From Denitromonas ohlonensis (GTDB lineage Bacteria > Pseudomonadota > Gammaproteobacteria > Burkholderiales > Rhodocyclaceae): a stretch of 64,000 bases of DNA. Location of the stretch: assembly GCF_007625205.1 (NCBI RefSeq), contig NZ_VMNI01000001.1, positions 62,001-126,000 of the forward strand, written 5' to 3'. The translations under genes and the position numbers were made by a program. The first letter of the stretch is position 1. Every line of letters starts with the position of its first letter. The notes below the pieces were generated by a model. It was not told the DNA's origin and did no database searches. It was given only the letters and a program-made list of their open reading frames with translations. Below are positions 1-8,509 of this stretch, one piece after another.

Positions 1-137
1 ACATCCGCATGGGCCTCGACCCGCGCTCAACCCCGGAGGCGCCACATTTCGCCGTGGCCGGTCTGGTCCGCACCGCGCGTCCGCTGTTCATCGGCGTCGT
101 CCACGTGCCGCTCGACAAAGCCAAGACCGCCGCCTGA
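1..137 (+). CDS. 3' end of an unidentified gene (partial)
   Basis: An open frame enters from the left edge in frame 3 and stops at TGA 135-137, giving 44 C-terminal residues that finish PLDKAKTAA. The piece is mildly hydrophobic (ARPLFIGVVHVPL) with no motif I recognise. It could be the tail of a small cytoplasmic enzyme or transport-related protein. Function cannot be assigned from this fragment, and the reading frame itself is supported only by high-GC codon bias and the absence of stops. Confidence 0.45.
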   Translation, partial: IRMGLDPRSTPEAPHFAVAGLVRTARPLFIGVVHVPLDKAKTAA

Positions 138-156
138 AAACCCGCGCCTCTTATCG

Positions 157-171
157 ATGCGAACATCGCAT
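157..171. promoter_or_regulatory. 15-bp perfect dyad upstream of the porin gene
   Basis: ATGCGA-ACA-TCGCAT is a perfect inverted repeat with 6-bp arms, 131 bp before the porin ATG, in the only AT-richer stretch of this intergenic region. Position and symmetry suit an operator for a dimeric regulator. No regulator gene lies beside it, so the role is inference. Confidence 0.3.
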
Positions 172-302
172 AAATAGGCACTGACAATGCATTTCAAAGC
201 ATCAATGAAGCTCGCCATACTTTGGCCAAGCTAGCGGGATCAGACACAGCTTGCCCCAGCCCTAGCCCTGACGACATACCCAAAACAAACCGAGGAGACA
301 CC

Positions 303-1619
303 ATGAAGCAGCAGCGCATTCCCCTACTGATCCAGATCCTGGTCGGAAGCCTGGCCCTGGCCGGCACCGCATCGGCTGCCGACACCAAAGGCCATTCGCT
401 GGAACTCAAAGCCCGTGGCATTTACTTTGACCGCGACTACGAAAACGACGCCAACGATCGCAGCCAGTCGGCCCTGGGTCTGCAGCTGAACTACGAATCG
501 CCCTACTACTGGGACTTCGTCGGTATCGGCCTGTCCGGCTACAGCGTGACCGAACTGGGTGCCAGTGGCCGCCTGACCTCGGACATCCTGTCGGTCGACA
601 AGGACGGCGATGTGCATGACTCCTTCGGCAAGCTCGGCCAGGCCTTCATCAAGCTCAAGTACCAGGACGTGGTCAACGCCAAGCTGGGTCGCCAGGTGCA
701 CAAGAGCATGCTGCTGAGCAGCTCCGGCAGCCGCGCCATCCCCAACTCCTTCTCTGGCGGCACCGTGAATGTCACGCCGATGAAGGGCCTGAAATTCTAT
801 GGCGCGATGTACAACGAGTGGTCGCCGCGCTCTGACGCGCACTTCTACGAGTTCAAGACCGACCGTTCCGCCGAGGGCGACATCGACTACATCGGCCTGG
901 TTGGCGTGAGCTACGACTCCGGCCCGTTCAGCATCGACTTCGAATACCTCAAGGCCGACAACTTCCTGAGCAAGACCGGTCTGGTGGCGTCCTACACCTT
1001 CGCCCTGGCCAACAAGTCCAAGCTGAAAGTCACCGGCGGTGTGCACGCCTCGCGTGACGATGGCGACCTGTTTGTGACCGGTTCGGAAAGCAGCGAGCTC
1101 GACGACGAAGACGTCGCAGGTTCGGTCGCCGGCACCACCGCCAGCGACAACGACGGCCTCGGCGTGTATGTGGCGGCCGACTGGACCTTCGGCAACGTAC
1201 TGCTCGGCGGCGCCCTGTCCAAGTTTGATGGCGCATGGATCGAAGACAACTTCGCCGGCGACCACGGCACCAACGCCTTCCCCACCGGCGGCGTGCTGGC
1301 CGACTTCTCCAACCGCGACGAACTGGTGTGGATGCTCAAGGCCGGTTACGACTGGAAGGACTACATCAAGGGCCTGAAGACGACCCTCAGCTACAAGAAA
1401 GGCACCGGCGCCCGCAACAGCCATGTGCCGTCGCTGGGCGAAGCCGACGAGAGCGAATGGGCCCTCGACGTGCGCTACGCGATCCCGGTTGTCAAAGGCA
1501 TGGCGCTTCGCTACACCTACCTCGACTACCAGTCGGACAAGACCGGTCGTCTCGATGGCGTGAAAGAGAACGAACGCGATCACCGTCTGTACCTCGACTA
1601 CACGTATCGCTTCTTCTGA
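303..1619 (+). CDS. OprD-family outer membrane porin
   Basis: A 438-residue outer-membrane beta-barrel for passive uptake of small solutes. The start ATG 303 follows AGGAG by 6 nt, and the protein opens with a signal peptide (charged MKQQR, hydrophobic core, cleavage near TASA-AD at residues 22-27). Alternating aromatic/polar strands run throughout and the chain ends ...YRFF, the C-terminal Phe typical of barrels inserted by BamA. Length and the RHxHxS-like loop around residues 130-145 fit the OprD family (about 420-450 aa). Substrate cannot be told. It is a single-gene unit: a dyad lies upstream and an intrinsic terminator directly downstream. Confidence 0.8.
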   Translation: MKQQRIPLLIQILVGSLALAGTASAADTKGHSLELKARGIYFDRDYENDANDRSQSALGLQLNYESPYYWDFVGIGLSGYSVTELGASGRLTSDILSVDKDGDVHDSFGKLGQAFIKLKYQDVVNAKLGRQVHKSMLLSSSGSRAIPNSFSGGTVNVTPMKGLKFYGAMYNEWSPRSDAHFYEFKTDRSAEGDIDYIGLVGVSYDSGPFSIDFEYLKADNFLSKTGLVASYTFALANKSKLKVTGGVHASRDDGDLFVTGSESSELDDEDVAGSVAGTTASDNDGLGVYVAADWTFGNVLLGGALSKFDGAWIEDNFAGDHGTNAFPTGGVLADFSNRDELVWMLKAGYDWKDYIKGLKTTLSYKKGTGARNSHVPSLGEADESEWALDVRYAIPVVKGMALRYTYLDYQSDKTGRLDGVKENERDHRLYLDYTYRFF

Positions 1620-1641
1620 TACGGGCACGTAGAACGGGAAG

Positions 1642-1674
1642 CCCCCGTCGGGCACAAGGCCGGCGGGGGTTTTT
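1642..1674 (+). terminator. Rho-independent terminator of the porin gene
   Basis: A 10-bp GC-rich stem (CCCCCGTCGG with CCGGCGGGGG, one G-T wobble) with a short loop is followed immediately by TTTTTGTTT, 23 bp after the porin stop codon. Confidence 0.85.
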
Positions 1675-1732
1675 GTTTATCGACGGGCGCGCCATGTCGC
1701 CCGTTTTCAATCTGTCCTCTGATCTCGTCAAT

Positions 1733-2866
1733 TCACACGACCCGCCCTGAATTTCTCATTCCACTCACCCTCGCCATTTGGCACAACCGCGCCATTTCAG
1801 GCGCCCGCGTTGTGAGGCGTTTGACGACAAAGGGCGATGTCATTGCGCGCAGCAATGCCGCGTAGTTAGGCTGGAAGCGGATTTCGTCGCCGACGGCGAC
1901 CGTGATTTTTTCCGCACGGACAATCAAGTGATCACTGGACGCGCCGAGCAGTTCGATGCCGGCCGGCGGCACCAGCCCGCCGGGATCGGTGTCCTGATGG
2001 CCGACTGCGAGCAGTAGGCGAGTCATCGGACCGTGATCCTGCTCCCGGGGCTTGCCGCCAAACGCGGTTTGCGCGATGTCACCCCAGGGTTCGGAGGGCT
2101 TGAGCTTGGCCTCAATGACTTCGGCGACGAGCACCGCGGCGTCGCTGTGCAAGCCCTTGATGGGCTGCCGATGGAGCGGCTCACGGCCGAGAAGGATGGC
2201 TTCGCCGAGGCGCAGATCGTTGATCCGGCCGGTATCGGCGCCGCTCAGGGCCCAGTCGAGGCTGGCCGAGTTGCCGCCGGAGATGGTTTGCAGCAGCAGG
2301 CCGAAACTTGCGTCGATCGTGTCGGCCAGTGCAGAGAGTTCTGCCATGTTGCGGGCGTCGGGCACCACGCCGCTGGCACAGGCGAGATTACCGCCGATGC
2401 CTTTAAGCAGGATGTTGGGGAGGCGTAGGACCTGACGCACCATGTGCGCGAGATCGCCCGGCAGAATCCCCTCGCGCAGGTCGCCCAACTCGACCATCAA
2501 CACGACGCCGTGGACCACGCCCGCCTTGCCGGCAGCCGATGACAAGGCGTCGATCACATCGATTTCGGTATTGAAGCTGACATTGGCGCCGGCCACCACG
2601 CGCTTCACCTGAGACAGCATCGGCGTGCGGATCAGCGTCATCGGCCCGCGCACATGCGCCGCACGCATCACCTCGATGTTTTCGATCCGCGAATCGCCCA
2701 GCCCGCTGGCGCCACCGTCGAGCATGGCCCCTGCCACTTCGGGGGAGCCGAGCACAGCCTTGGTCACGCCAGTGACGGAGATACCGTGGCGCGCGAGCCG
2801 CTGCACCAGCGTGAGGGCGTTATGACGGATCTTGTCGAGATCGATCTCAAGCCGCGGGGCGGTCAT
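1733..2866 (-). CDS. Alanine/ornithine-racemase-family PLP enzyme
   Basis: A 377-aa fold-type III PLP enzyme. The PLP-binding lysine is K36 in VTKAVLG, and the chain continues as a TIM-barrel (residues about 8-240: ERIEN-like GDSRIEN, ELGDLREG, GGNSAS phosphate loop) followed by a C-terminal beta domain. This is the pattern of the alanine/ornithine racemase family (YhfX/Orr-like) rather than classical Alr. Start ATG 2866 overlaps the stop of the upstream DUF1611 gene by ATGA, so the two are translationally coupled. The likely role is racemisation of an amino acid whose derivative is handled by the partner protein. Substrate is unknown. Confidence 0.75.
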   Translation of the reverse strand: MTAPRLEIDLDKIRHNALTLVQRLARHGISVTGVTKAVLGSPEVAGAMLDGGASGLGDSRIENIEVMRAAHVRGPMTLIRTPMLSQVKRVVAGANVSFNTEIDVIDALSSAAGKAGVVHGVVLMVELGDLREGILPGDLAHMVRQVLRLPNILLKGIGGNLACASGVVPDARNMAELSALADTIDASFGLLLQTISGGNSASLDWALSGADTGRINDLRLGEAILLGREPLHRQPIKGLHSDAAVLVAEVIEAKLKPSEPWGDIAQTAFGGKPREQDHGPMTRLLLAVGHQDTDPGGLVPPAGIELLGASSDHLIVRAEKITVAVGDEIRFQPNYAALLRAMTSPFVVKRLTTRAPEMARLCQMARVSGMRNSGRVV

Positions 2867-4059
2867 TGCAACAGGGCGACCTGCCTCCTGTGCAATTCGG
2901 GAAACGCGGCAAGCACCATATCGACGAGTCGCGCCGGGGCGTGGGTCAGTGCGTCGGCGACCGGGATGCCCAACTCGCGTGAGTAGTGCGTAGCCGCCGT
3001 GTCGACCTCGGCCGCTTCCATGTTCTCGTGGTTCAGGGTGAGGCCGATGACCCGGGTGTCGGAGAAGGTCTGGATCAGATTGATCTCGCTGGCCGGGGTG
3101 GGCATCGGCATGGCCGGAAAGTCACAACGGTGTGCGCGCCCCGGTGCGTGCTGCAGGATCACCGCATGGGGATGGCTGCCGCGCAGGATCAGGCTGGAGG
3201 TTGAAAACGCCGGGTGGCTGAGCGCGCCCTGCCCTTCGATGACGATCACGTCCGGGTGCTCGCCTTCAAAGGCTTCGACCACCACCGCTTCCATTTCGCC
3301 GGAGCAAAACTGCGAGGGAACCGCGTCAAGCGCGACGCCGTAGCGGGCGCCCTGCATCAGGCCTGTCTGGCCGGTGCCGACGAGCACGGCCTTGATGCCG
3401 ACCGCGTTGAGCGCGCGGGTCAGAATCGTTGCGGTGGTGCGCTTGCCAATGGCGCAGTCGGTGCCCAGCACGGCAATGCGCGGGCAGTTGACCTGATTGA
3501 TTCGGCCGGAGAAGAGGCGCAAATCCTTCTTCTCACGCGGCCTGCGCACATCGATGAGCGTGACCTTGCTTGCCGCGGCGGCGGCGACGAACTCGGCGTC
3601 TTCGCAGAGAAACTCGTGCAATCCATTGACCACGTTCATGCCCTGGCCAATGGCCTCGAGCACGATATCGCGTTCGCCTGACGACAACATGCCGCTGGCC
3701 GGCGCCATGCCGAAGATGAAGTAGTCCGGCATGTCACCGGCGAGCGCCAGCGCAGCCGCCAGGTCGGCACAGACGGGAATGGCATTGGGAGTACCGTCGA
3801 GCACGTCGCCTGCGTCACGCCCGGCTTTTTCACTATCGATGACCGACAGGATCTTGTACTTCTCTGAGTGCCGGACGAGACCATTGGCGGTCTTGCCGTC
3901 GATGGCGCCAAAATTAGCCTCGCAATAGACGATTGCGGTGGCCCGCCGCTCGGCACCGGGCACCGGTACGGCGGCAATGGGGGCCGCTGTCGCGCTTGCG
4001 AGCGACGGCATGGGACGGGGGATGGTCGCGCTCGGCGAACGGAGGAACTGACTGGACAT
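2863..4059 (-). CDS. DUF1611 / DgcN-type N-acetyltransferase
   Basis: A 398-aa protein with an N-terminal Rossmann-like part (residues about 45-170) and a C-terminal P-loop NTPase-like part containing GTDCAIGKRTT and VGTGQTG, as in DUF1611. Members of this family include DgcN, a D-glutamate N-acetyltransferase of D-amino-acid catabolism. The start at ATG 4059 (MSSQFLRS) is preferred because GGAG lies 8 nt before it; a longer frame begins at 4083 without such a site. The partner in known pathways is an enolase-type racemase (DgcA), whereas here an alanine-racemase-family protein is coupled by a 4-bp overlap. The exact substrate is inference. Confidence 0.7.
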   Translation of the reverse strand: MSSQFLRSPSATIPRPMPSLASATAAPIAAVPVPGAERRATAIVYCEANFGAIDGKTANGLVRHSEKYKILSVIDSEKAGRDAGDVLDGTPNAIPVCADLAAALALAGDMPDYFIFGMAPASGMLSSGERDIVLEAIGQGMNVVNGLHEFLCEDAEFVAAAAASKVTLIDVRRPREKKDLRLFSGRINQVNCPRIAVLGTDCAIGKRTTATILTRALNAVGIKAVLVGTGQTGLMQGARYGVALDAVPSQFCSGEMEAVVVEAFEGEHPDVIVIEGQGALSHPAFSTSSLILRGSHPHAVILQHAPGRAHRCDFPAMPMPTPASEINLIQTFSDTRVIGLTLNHENMEAAEVDTAATHYSRELGIPVADALTHAPARLVDMVLAAFPELHRRQVALLQ

Positions 4060-4421
4060 TTGGATCTCCTTTGGTGGGCTCAAAGGAAACGACCGATTGG
4101 GCCGACAGCGTATCGCTGAAGGTCAGCCAATAGTCCCCAGAAAGTCGGGTGTATCGCTCACCATAGCACACCGCAACGCAGCACATTTGACGCAACAACT
4201 GACCCGCGACCGGTTGATCGGCGCCCAGCCGCAGCAAGCGCACGGGATTGAGCTGAAAAGCGCGACAACTTGAAATTAAAAGTAAATTGATGCCTTTTAT
4301 CAGCTTGATCACGGCAATTTACCAAGCCGCGGACCGCCAAAACGCCCGCGCCAAACGCATTGTGCCGTGCAACAACCCACCCAAACCAAACGTCCCCCGA
4401 GGACTGCCCCCCCCTCCCGGC
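4060..4421. other. 362-bp intergenic region between M81 and DUF1611 genes
   Basis: No gene is supported here. The stretch about 4268-4325 is clearly AT-richer than its surroundings (runs such as TTGAAATTAAAAGTAAATTG), which suits a promoter for the leftward DUF1611-racemase pair. I could not fix -35/-10 boxes with confidence. It suggests this pair can be transcribed apart from the M81 gene. Confidence 0.4.
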
Positions 4422-5906
4422 TCAATCGTCGAAATCGTCCAGCGGAAAGATCGGTCGGCGCACCCTGCGGTAGGGCAGCGCGCGGTAGTCCGGGGTGCAC
4501 AGGGCGCCGCTGTCACAGACGATGATCCGGCCGGCGATCGACTCGAAGGCCGCACGAAAATGCTGCATCGACTTGAGCGCCACGACGCGTTTCTGTGCCG
4601 GGTCGATCCCAAAGGCCTTGAACTGCTGCACATCGAGAATCTGCCGGGCCAGCGTCACCACTAGAATCTCGACACCCTTGACGCGGATGACGGCAGAGCG
4701 GCCAAAGCTGGCGCTCAGGCCGCCCAGAATCGGGCCGTCGCCGACGAATTTGCCATCCCAGACGGACACCAAAGTGCCTTCCAACTGGAGCGGTCCGCCG
4801 CCGAACCTCGGGTTCGTCTTGCCGCCCAGGGCAAGCCTGACGGGCTGGCCGACGCTCGCCGCGCACAGCAGCTTGACCGCCTCGCTATCGACCATCGGGC
4901 CAAACGCGGCATCGTCAACGTCGGCGTCCAGGAGCGCCGCCAGCAAGGCGGTCGAATCGCCATAGGCGCCCGCGCCGGGGTTGTCGGCATAGTCGGCAAT
5001 CACCAAGAGGCCCTCGCCCGCCGGAAATTCGCGGGCCAGTTTCGCCGCGTCCTTGACGCTCAAATAGGTGTTCAGGGACTCATGACGCCTCACCCACATG
5101 TCATTCGCCAGCCCCTGAGCGAACGCCATATGCGCGTCGACCTCGCCTTGGCCGGTCACCAGCACGGTGGGCCCGACCTCGGCAATATCGGCACTCGCAA
5201 AGCCGGCGTTGATGCTGACGGCGAATACGTCGTCGCGCGTTTCATAAGCGCGTGCGCGGGCCAGACGCGCGATCATCGGGCCAACGTCGGTGCGCCCGCC
5301 GTTGACCTCCTCAAGCATCGGCACCCGGGCCATGATCGTGCGCGGCCGGATCTCGCCGGACATCGTCCGGTGCAGGATAGTCGCCGCGTGCCGCCCGGTG
5401 TCGCGCATGTCGACATGCGGATAGGTCTTGAAGGAAACGATGATGTCGGCGAGCGCGCACATCTGACGGGTGACATTCGCATGAGGGTCCAGCGTGATCG
5501 CCACCGGCACCGTCATGCCGATGGCAGCGCGCAACTGGCGCAACAACTCGCCTTCGCCGTCCTCGCAAAAATCGGTAACCATCGCCCCATGCAGGCACAG
5601 GATCACCCCGTCGAACGGCGCCTCGGCGGCGCGCTGCATGATTGGCGCGGCAAAACTGTCGAAGGCTGCGCGCTTCACCAAGCCGCTCGGGCCGGCGGCG
5701 ACGCTCAGTACATGCCGAACCGTCCAGTCGTGCGCGCGGCCGACATCAAGCACGCCGGCCAACTCGGTATTCGCATGCGCCCGCTCGACGAGCGCGGTTT
5801 CGCCCAGCAAAAAGAAACGATCTCTGAAGGCATCCGCGTCGGTCTGGCGCACGCTGAAGGTGTTGGTCTCGTGTGACACTTCAGCAGTAAGCACTTTGAA
5901 CGCCAT
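4422..5906 (-). CDS. M81-family (MlrC) metallopeptidase
   Basis: A 494-aa protein of the M81 family, named after MlrC, which opens linear peptide products of microcystin. Start is set at ATG 5906 (MAFKVLTAEVSHETNTFS) because homology normally begins there; an upstream ATG at 5945 adds 13 residues without similarity. Family hallmarks are HETNTF (residues about 11-16), CLHGAMV (about 110), TLDPHANV (about 150) and the DMRDTG segment, which contribute the zinc ligands. No signal peptide, so cytoplasmic. It sits upstream, same strand, of a DUF1611-racemase pair, suggesting hydrolysis of a D- or unusual amide/peptide that the pair then processes; this is inference. Confidence 0.8.
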   Translation of the reverse strand: MAFKVLTAEVSHETNTFSVRQTDADAFRDRFFLLGETALVERAHANTELAGVLDVGRAHDWTVRHVLSVAAGPSGLVKRAAFDSFAAPIMQRAAEAPFDGVILCLHGAMVTDFCEDGEGELLRQLRAAIGMTVPVAITLDPHANVTRQMCALADIIVSFKTYPHVDMRDTGRHAATILHRTMSGEIRPRTIMARVPMLEEVNGGRTDVGPMIARLARARAYETRDDVFAVSINAGFASADIAEVGPTVLVTGQGEVDAHMAFAQGLANDMWVRRHESLNTYLSVKDAAKLAREFPAGEGLLVIADYADNPGAGAYGDSTALLAALLDADVDDAAFGPMVDSEAVKLLCAASVGQPVRLALGGKTNPRFGGGPLQLEGTLVSVWDGKFVGDGPILGGLSASFGRSAVIRVKGVEILVVTLARQILDVQQFKAFGIDPAQKRVVALKSMQHFRAAFESIAGRIIVCDSGALCTPDYRALPYRRVRRPIFPLDDFDD

Positions 5907-5969
5907 CGGACCACTATGCCACTGCGGCGAAAAGCCTGCCCGCAAGTTCGCCCGACCTTGGCGCCGAAC

Positions 5970-6872
5970 TTACCGCCGCAGCTCCTGATACAAGCCCCGA
6001 ACCATCCGCTCCGCCTGCCCCAGATAGCCCCGGCCGAACAGGTTGAGGTGGTTGAGCACGTGGTACAGGTTGTACAGCGTCTTGCGTTGTTCGTAGCCCT
6101 CGGCCATTGGCCAGGCGCGGCGGTAGGCGACATAGAAGCTGTGGGGAAAGCCGCCGAAGAGTTCGCTCATGGCGAGGTCGGCGTCGCGGTCGCCGCGGTA
6201 GACGGCGGGGTCGAAGATGGCGGGTCGGCCGGTGTCGTCGATGGCGGCGTTGCCGTTCCACAGGTCGCCGTGCAGCAGACTGGGCGGGGGGCGGTAGTCG
6301 ACGAACAGGCCGGGCACGCGTTCGAGTAAGGCGTCGGCGTCTCGGCCGAGGGCGCCGGCATAGCCTTTGGCGCGGGCACGTTCGAGTTGCGGAGTGAGGC
6401 GATGCAGGATGAAGAAGCGGGCCCAGCCATCGCTCTCGGTGTTGATTTGCGGCGTGCGCCCGATGAAGTTGTCGCGCGGCCAGCCGTAGTGCGCGCCGGT
6501 GTCGTGGTGCAGTTGCGCCAGCGCCTCGGCAAAGCGCAGGCCGTCTTCGTCGCTGGCGAGCGGGCGCAAATCCAGGTGTTCGAGCAGCAGAAAGGCGTCG
6601 TCGTCCGTCGCGCCGCAGCCAAGCACACGCGGGATGCGGAAGGCGCCGATGGCCGCCAGCGCGGCGAGGCCGTCGGCTTCGGCCTCGAACATCGGCAGCG
6701 CGTCGGCGCGGTTGCGCTTGAGGAAAAAGGACTGATCGCCGACGCCGACGCGATACGCCATGTTGATGCTGCCACCGCTCACCGGATCAAAGGTGGCGCG
6801 AGCCACATCGACGCCGCTGGCGTGCAAAATGGCCTGCGCCAGCGCGGCGCTGAATTTGAAGGGCGGTTCCAC
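5970..6872 (-). CDS. Fructosamine kinase family protein
   Basis: A 300-aa kinase of the fructosamine-3-kinase/ketosamine kinase family, which phosphorylates sugar adducts of amines. A nucleotide-binding N lobe (SGGSINMAY, FLKRN lysine) precedes the catalytic HGDLWNGN loop and the metal-binding DPAVYRGDRDADLAM segment. The GTG at 6872 is chosen as start because GGGGAG lies 8 nt upstream and residues before it are unlike the family; an ATG at 6926 is also in frame. It lies 63 bp upstream of the M81 gene on the same strand and could share its transcript. Confidence 0.8.
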   Translation of the reverse strand: MEPPFKFSAALAQAILHASGVDVARATFDPVSGGSINMAYRVGVGDQSFFLKRNRADALPMFEAEADGLAALAAIGAFRIPRVLGCGATDDDAFLLLEHLDLRPLASDEDGLRFAEALAQLHHDTGAHYGWPRDNFIGRTPQINTESDGWARFFILHRLTPQLERARAKGYAGALGRDADALLERVPGLFVDYRPPPSLLHGDLWNGNAAIDDTGRPAIFDPAVYRGDRDADLAMSELFGGFPHSFYVAYRRAWPMAEGYEQRKTLYNLYHVLNHLNLFGRGYLGQAERMVRGLYQELRR

Positions 6873-6957
6873 CGCGATACTCCCCGAGTCATTTGACAAA
6901 CCTGCGCAGCGCAGGCGGTGATGCATTGTCCAGCATCATGCGACCGGCCACCAACGG

Positions 6958-7878
6958 TCAGGGCTGGCCGTCGTTTCGGTCGAAGCGATCCCAGTGGGGC
7001 TGCGGGCCGAAGCGCTCGAGCAGGAAGTCGATGAACACTCGCACTTTGGGTGCGAGGTGGCGCGTCGGCAGATAGACGGCGTAGGCGAAGCGTTCGACCG
7101 GCACGTATTCGGAGAGCACGGCTTCGAGCCGGCCGGCCTGCAGATCGGCGCCAACGATGAAGGTCGGCAGCAGGGCCACGCCCAGCCCGCCGAGCACCGC
7201 CTGCGACAAGGCCTCGTCGTCGTTGATGTGCAGCCGTCCCGACACCGGCACCACGATCTGCCCCTGCGGCCCGGAAAAATGCCACGCATCGCGGTCGTGG
7301 GTGTAGTGCAGGCAGTTGTGATTGACCAGATCTTCCGGCGTGCGCGGAACACCGTAGCGCCGGAAATACTCGGGCGTGGCGCACACCTTGCGGCGGATCG
7401 GCGCCAGCCGCCGCGCCACCAGCGCGGGCGCCGGTTCGGTGACGATCCGCACCGCCACGTCGTAGGCTTCGTCGGCCAGGTCGACGATACGGTCATTGAT
7501 CGTCATGTCGGCGCTGAGTTCGGGGTAGCGCGCGAGGAAGTCAGGCAGCGCCGGGGCGATATGCAAGGTGCCGAAAGCCACCGAGGCGCTGATCCTGAGC
7601 ACGCCGCGCGGCTCGGCCTGCAGGTGGCCGATGGTCTGTTCGGCGTCTTCGAGCTCCTGCGCAATGCGCGCGCAATGGGCGTAGTAGGCCGCACCGACTT
7701 CCGTCAGGCTCAGCCGGCGCGTGCTGCGGTTGAGCAGGCGCACGCCGAGCGAGGCCTCAAGCGCAGCCACCGCCTTGCTCAGCTTGGAGCGCGTGGCGTT
7801 CATGCGCCGAGCCGCTTCGGAAAAGCTCTTCGCCTCGACCACCCGCGCGAACACCAGCATGCCATCGACCTTGCTCAT
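6958..7878 (-). CDS. LysR-family transcriptional regulator
   Basis: A 306-aa LysR-type regulator: winged HTH at residues about 1-60 (FSEAARRMNATRSKLSKAVAALE, LNRSTRRLSLTEVG split across helices) and a periplasmic-binding-protein-like effector domain from about 90 to the end. The N-terminal Thr-Arg-Ser at the recognition helix and the DRIVDLADEAYDVAVRI segment match the CrgA/AaeR-like branch. It is divergent from the Rnk-like gene; the 126-bp gap contains a perfect 11-bp dyad. Effector and targets are unknown. Confidence 0.85.
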   Translation of the reverse strand: MSKVDGMLVFARVVEAKSFSEAARRMNATRSKLSKAVAALEASLGVRLLNRSTRRLSLTEVGAAYYAHCARIAQELEDAEQTIGHLQAEPRGVLRISASVAFGTLHIAPALPDFLARYPELSADMTINDRIVDLADEAYDVAVRIVTEPAPALVARRLAPIRRKVCATPEYFRRYGVPRTPEDLVNHNCLHYTHDRDAWHFSGPQGQIVVPVSGRLHINDDEALSQAVLGGLGVALLPTFIVGADLQAGRLEAVLSEYVPVERFAYAVYLPTRHLAPKVRVFIDFLLERFGPQPHWDRFDRNDGQP

Positions 7879-7893
7879 GACCTGTCCTTTGTC

Positions 7894-7904
7894 GCCAATT
7901 TGGC
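7894..7904. promoter_or_regulatory. GCCAA-T-TTGGC dyad in the LysR/Rnk divergent region
   Basis: GCCAATTTGGC is a perfect inverted repeat 16 bp upstream of the LysR start; a related CAATTTGG occurs about 30 bp further on. Position close to the regulator's own start fits a LysR autoregulatory site, although the classical T-N11-A form is not clear. Confidence 0.3.
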
Positions 7905-8004
7905 ACCAATGCTGTGCCCTTTCGCGATCTTATCAATTTGGTCGGCCTCACCTACCATGGGTTCGGGATGCAGCGAAGCATCCGCACACATCTATGGAGA
8001 GGAA

Positions 8005-8364
8005 ATGCGCAGCGACTACATCATCCTGGGCGACGCCGACTTTGTCCGGCTCATGGCACTCAACCCGGAGCCTCAATTGCGCGCCGAGCTCGAAGGCGCG
8101 GTGGTGATGCCGACCCGCGCCGTGCCGCGCGACGTGGTGATGCTGAACTCCCGTGTCCGCTACATCGATGACGCCACCGGGGTGTCCCGCGACATCGAAA
8201 TCGTCTATCCCACCGACGCGGACGCCGCCGCCGGCAAGGTGTCCGTTCTTGCGCCGGTCGGTTCGGCGCTCATCGGTCTGTCGGTGGGCGAACAGATCGA
8301 CTGGACCTTTCCGGACGGCCGCCGCATTCGCCTGCGGGTGGAAGATGTCCTGACCGACGCCTGA
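8005..8364 (+). CDS. Rnk / GreA-GreB C-terminal-like protein (nucleoside diphosphate kinase regulator type)
   Basis: A 119-aa protein. ATG 8005 follows GAGAGG and starts MRSDYIILGDADF. Residues about 40-119 form the FKBP-like GreA/GreB C-terminal domain (VMLNSRVRYIDD, IVYPTDADAAAGKVSVLAPVGSALIGLSVGEQIDW), and the short N-terminal helix is that of Rnk rather than the long coiled coil of GreA. Rnk-type proteins bind RNA polymerase near the secondary channel. It is followed by a strong hairpin at 8400-8441. Confidence 0.8.
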   Translation: MRSDYIILGDADFVRLMALNPEPQLRAELEGAVVMPTRAVPRDVVMLNSRVRYIDDATGVSRDIEIVYPTDADAAAGKVSVLAPVGSALIGLSVGEQIDWTFPDGRRIRLRVEDVLTDA

Positions 8365-8399
8365 GCGCAGTCGGCCCGTCCTTCGCACCCGACCAACCG

Positions 8400-8441
8400 A
8401 CGACGCCCGACCAGCAGCAGCTGCCGCCAGTCGGGCGTCGT
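8400..8441 (+). terminator. Strong hairpin after the Rnk-like gene
   Basis: A perfect 12-bp stem (ACGACGCCCGAC with GTCGGGCGTCGT) around an 18-nt loop lies 36 bp after the stop codon. No U-run follows, so it may be a transcript-end stabiliser or a weak terminator. Confidence 0.5.
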
Positions 8442-8509
8442 CACGTCTGGCCCAATCGACCTACACTATCGGGTGAACGCCCTCCCCGATACTGCCAAGG
8501 ACTTCACCA

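Noticed and set aside
324-1655. 443-codon frame antisense to the porin
   Set aside because: The plus-strand product has signal peptide, barrel pattern and C-terminal Phe; the antisense frame has none of these.
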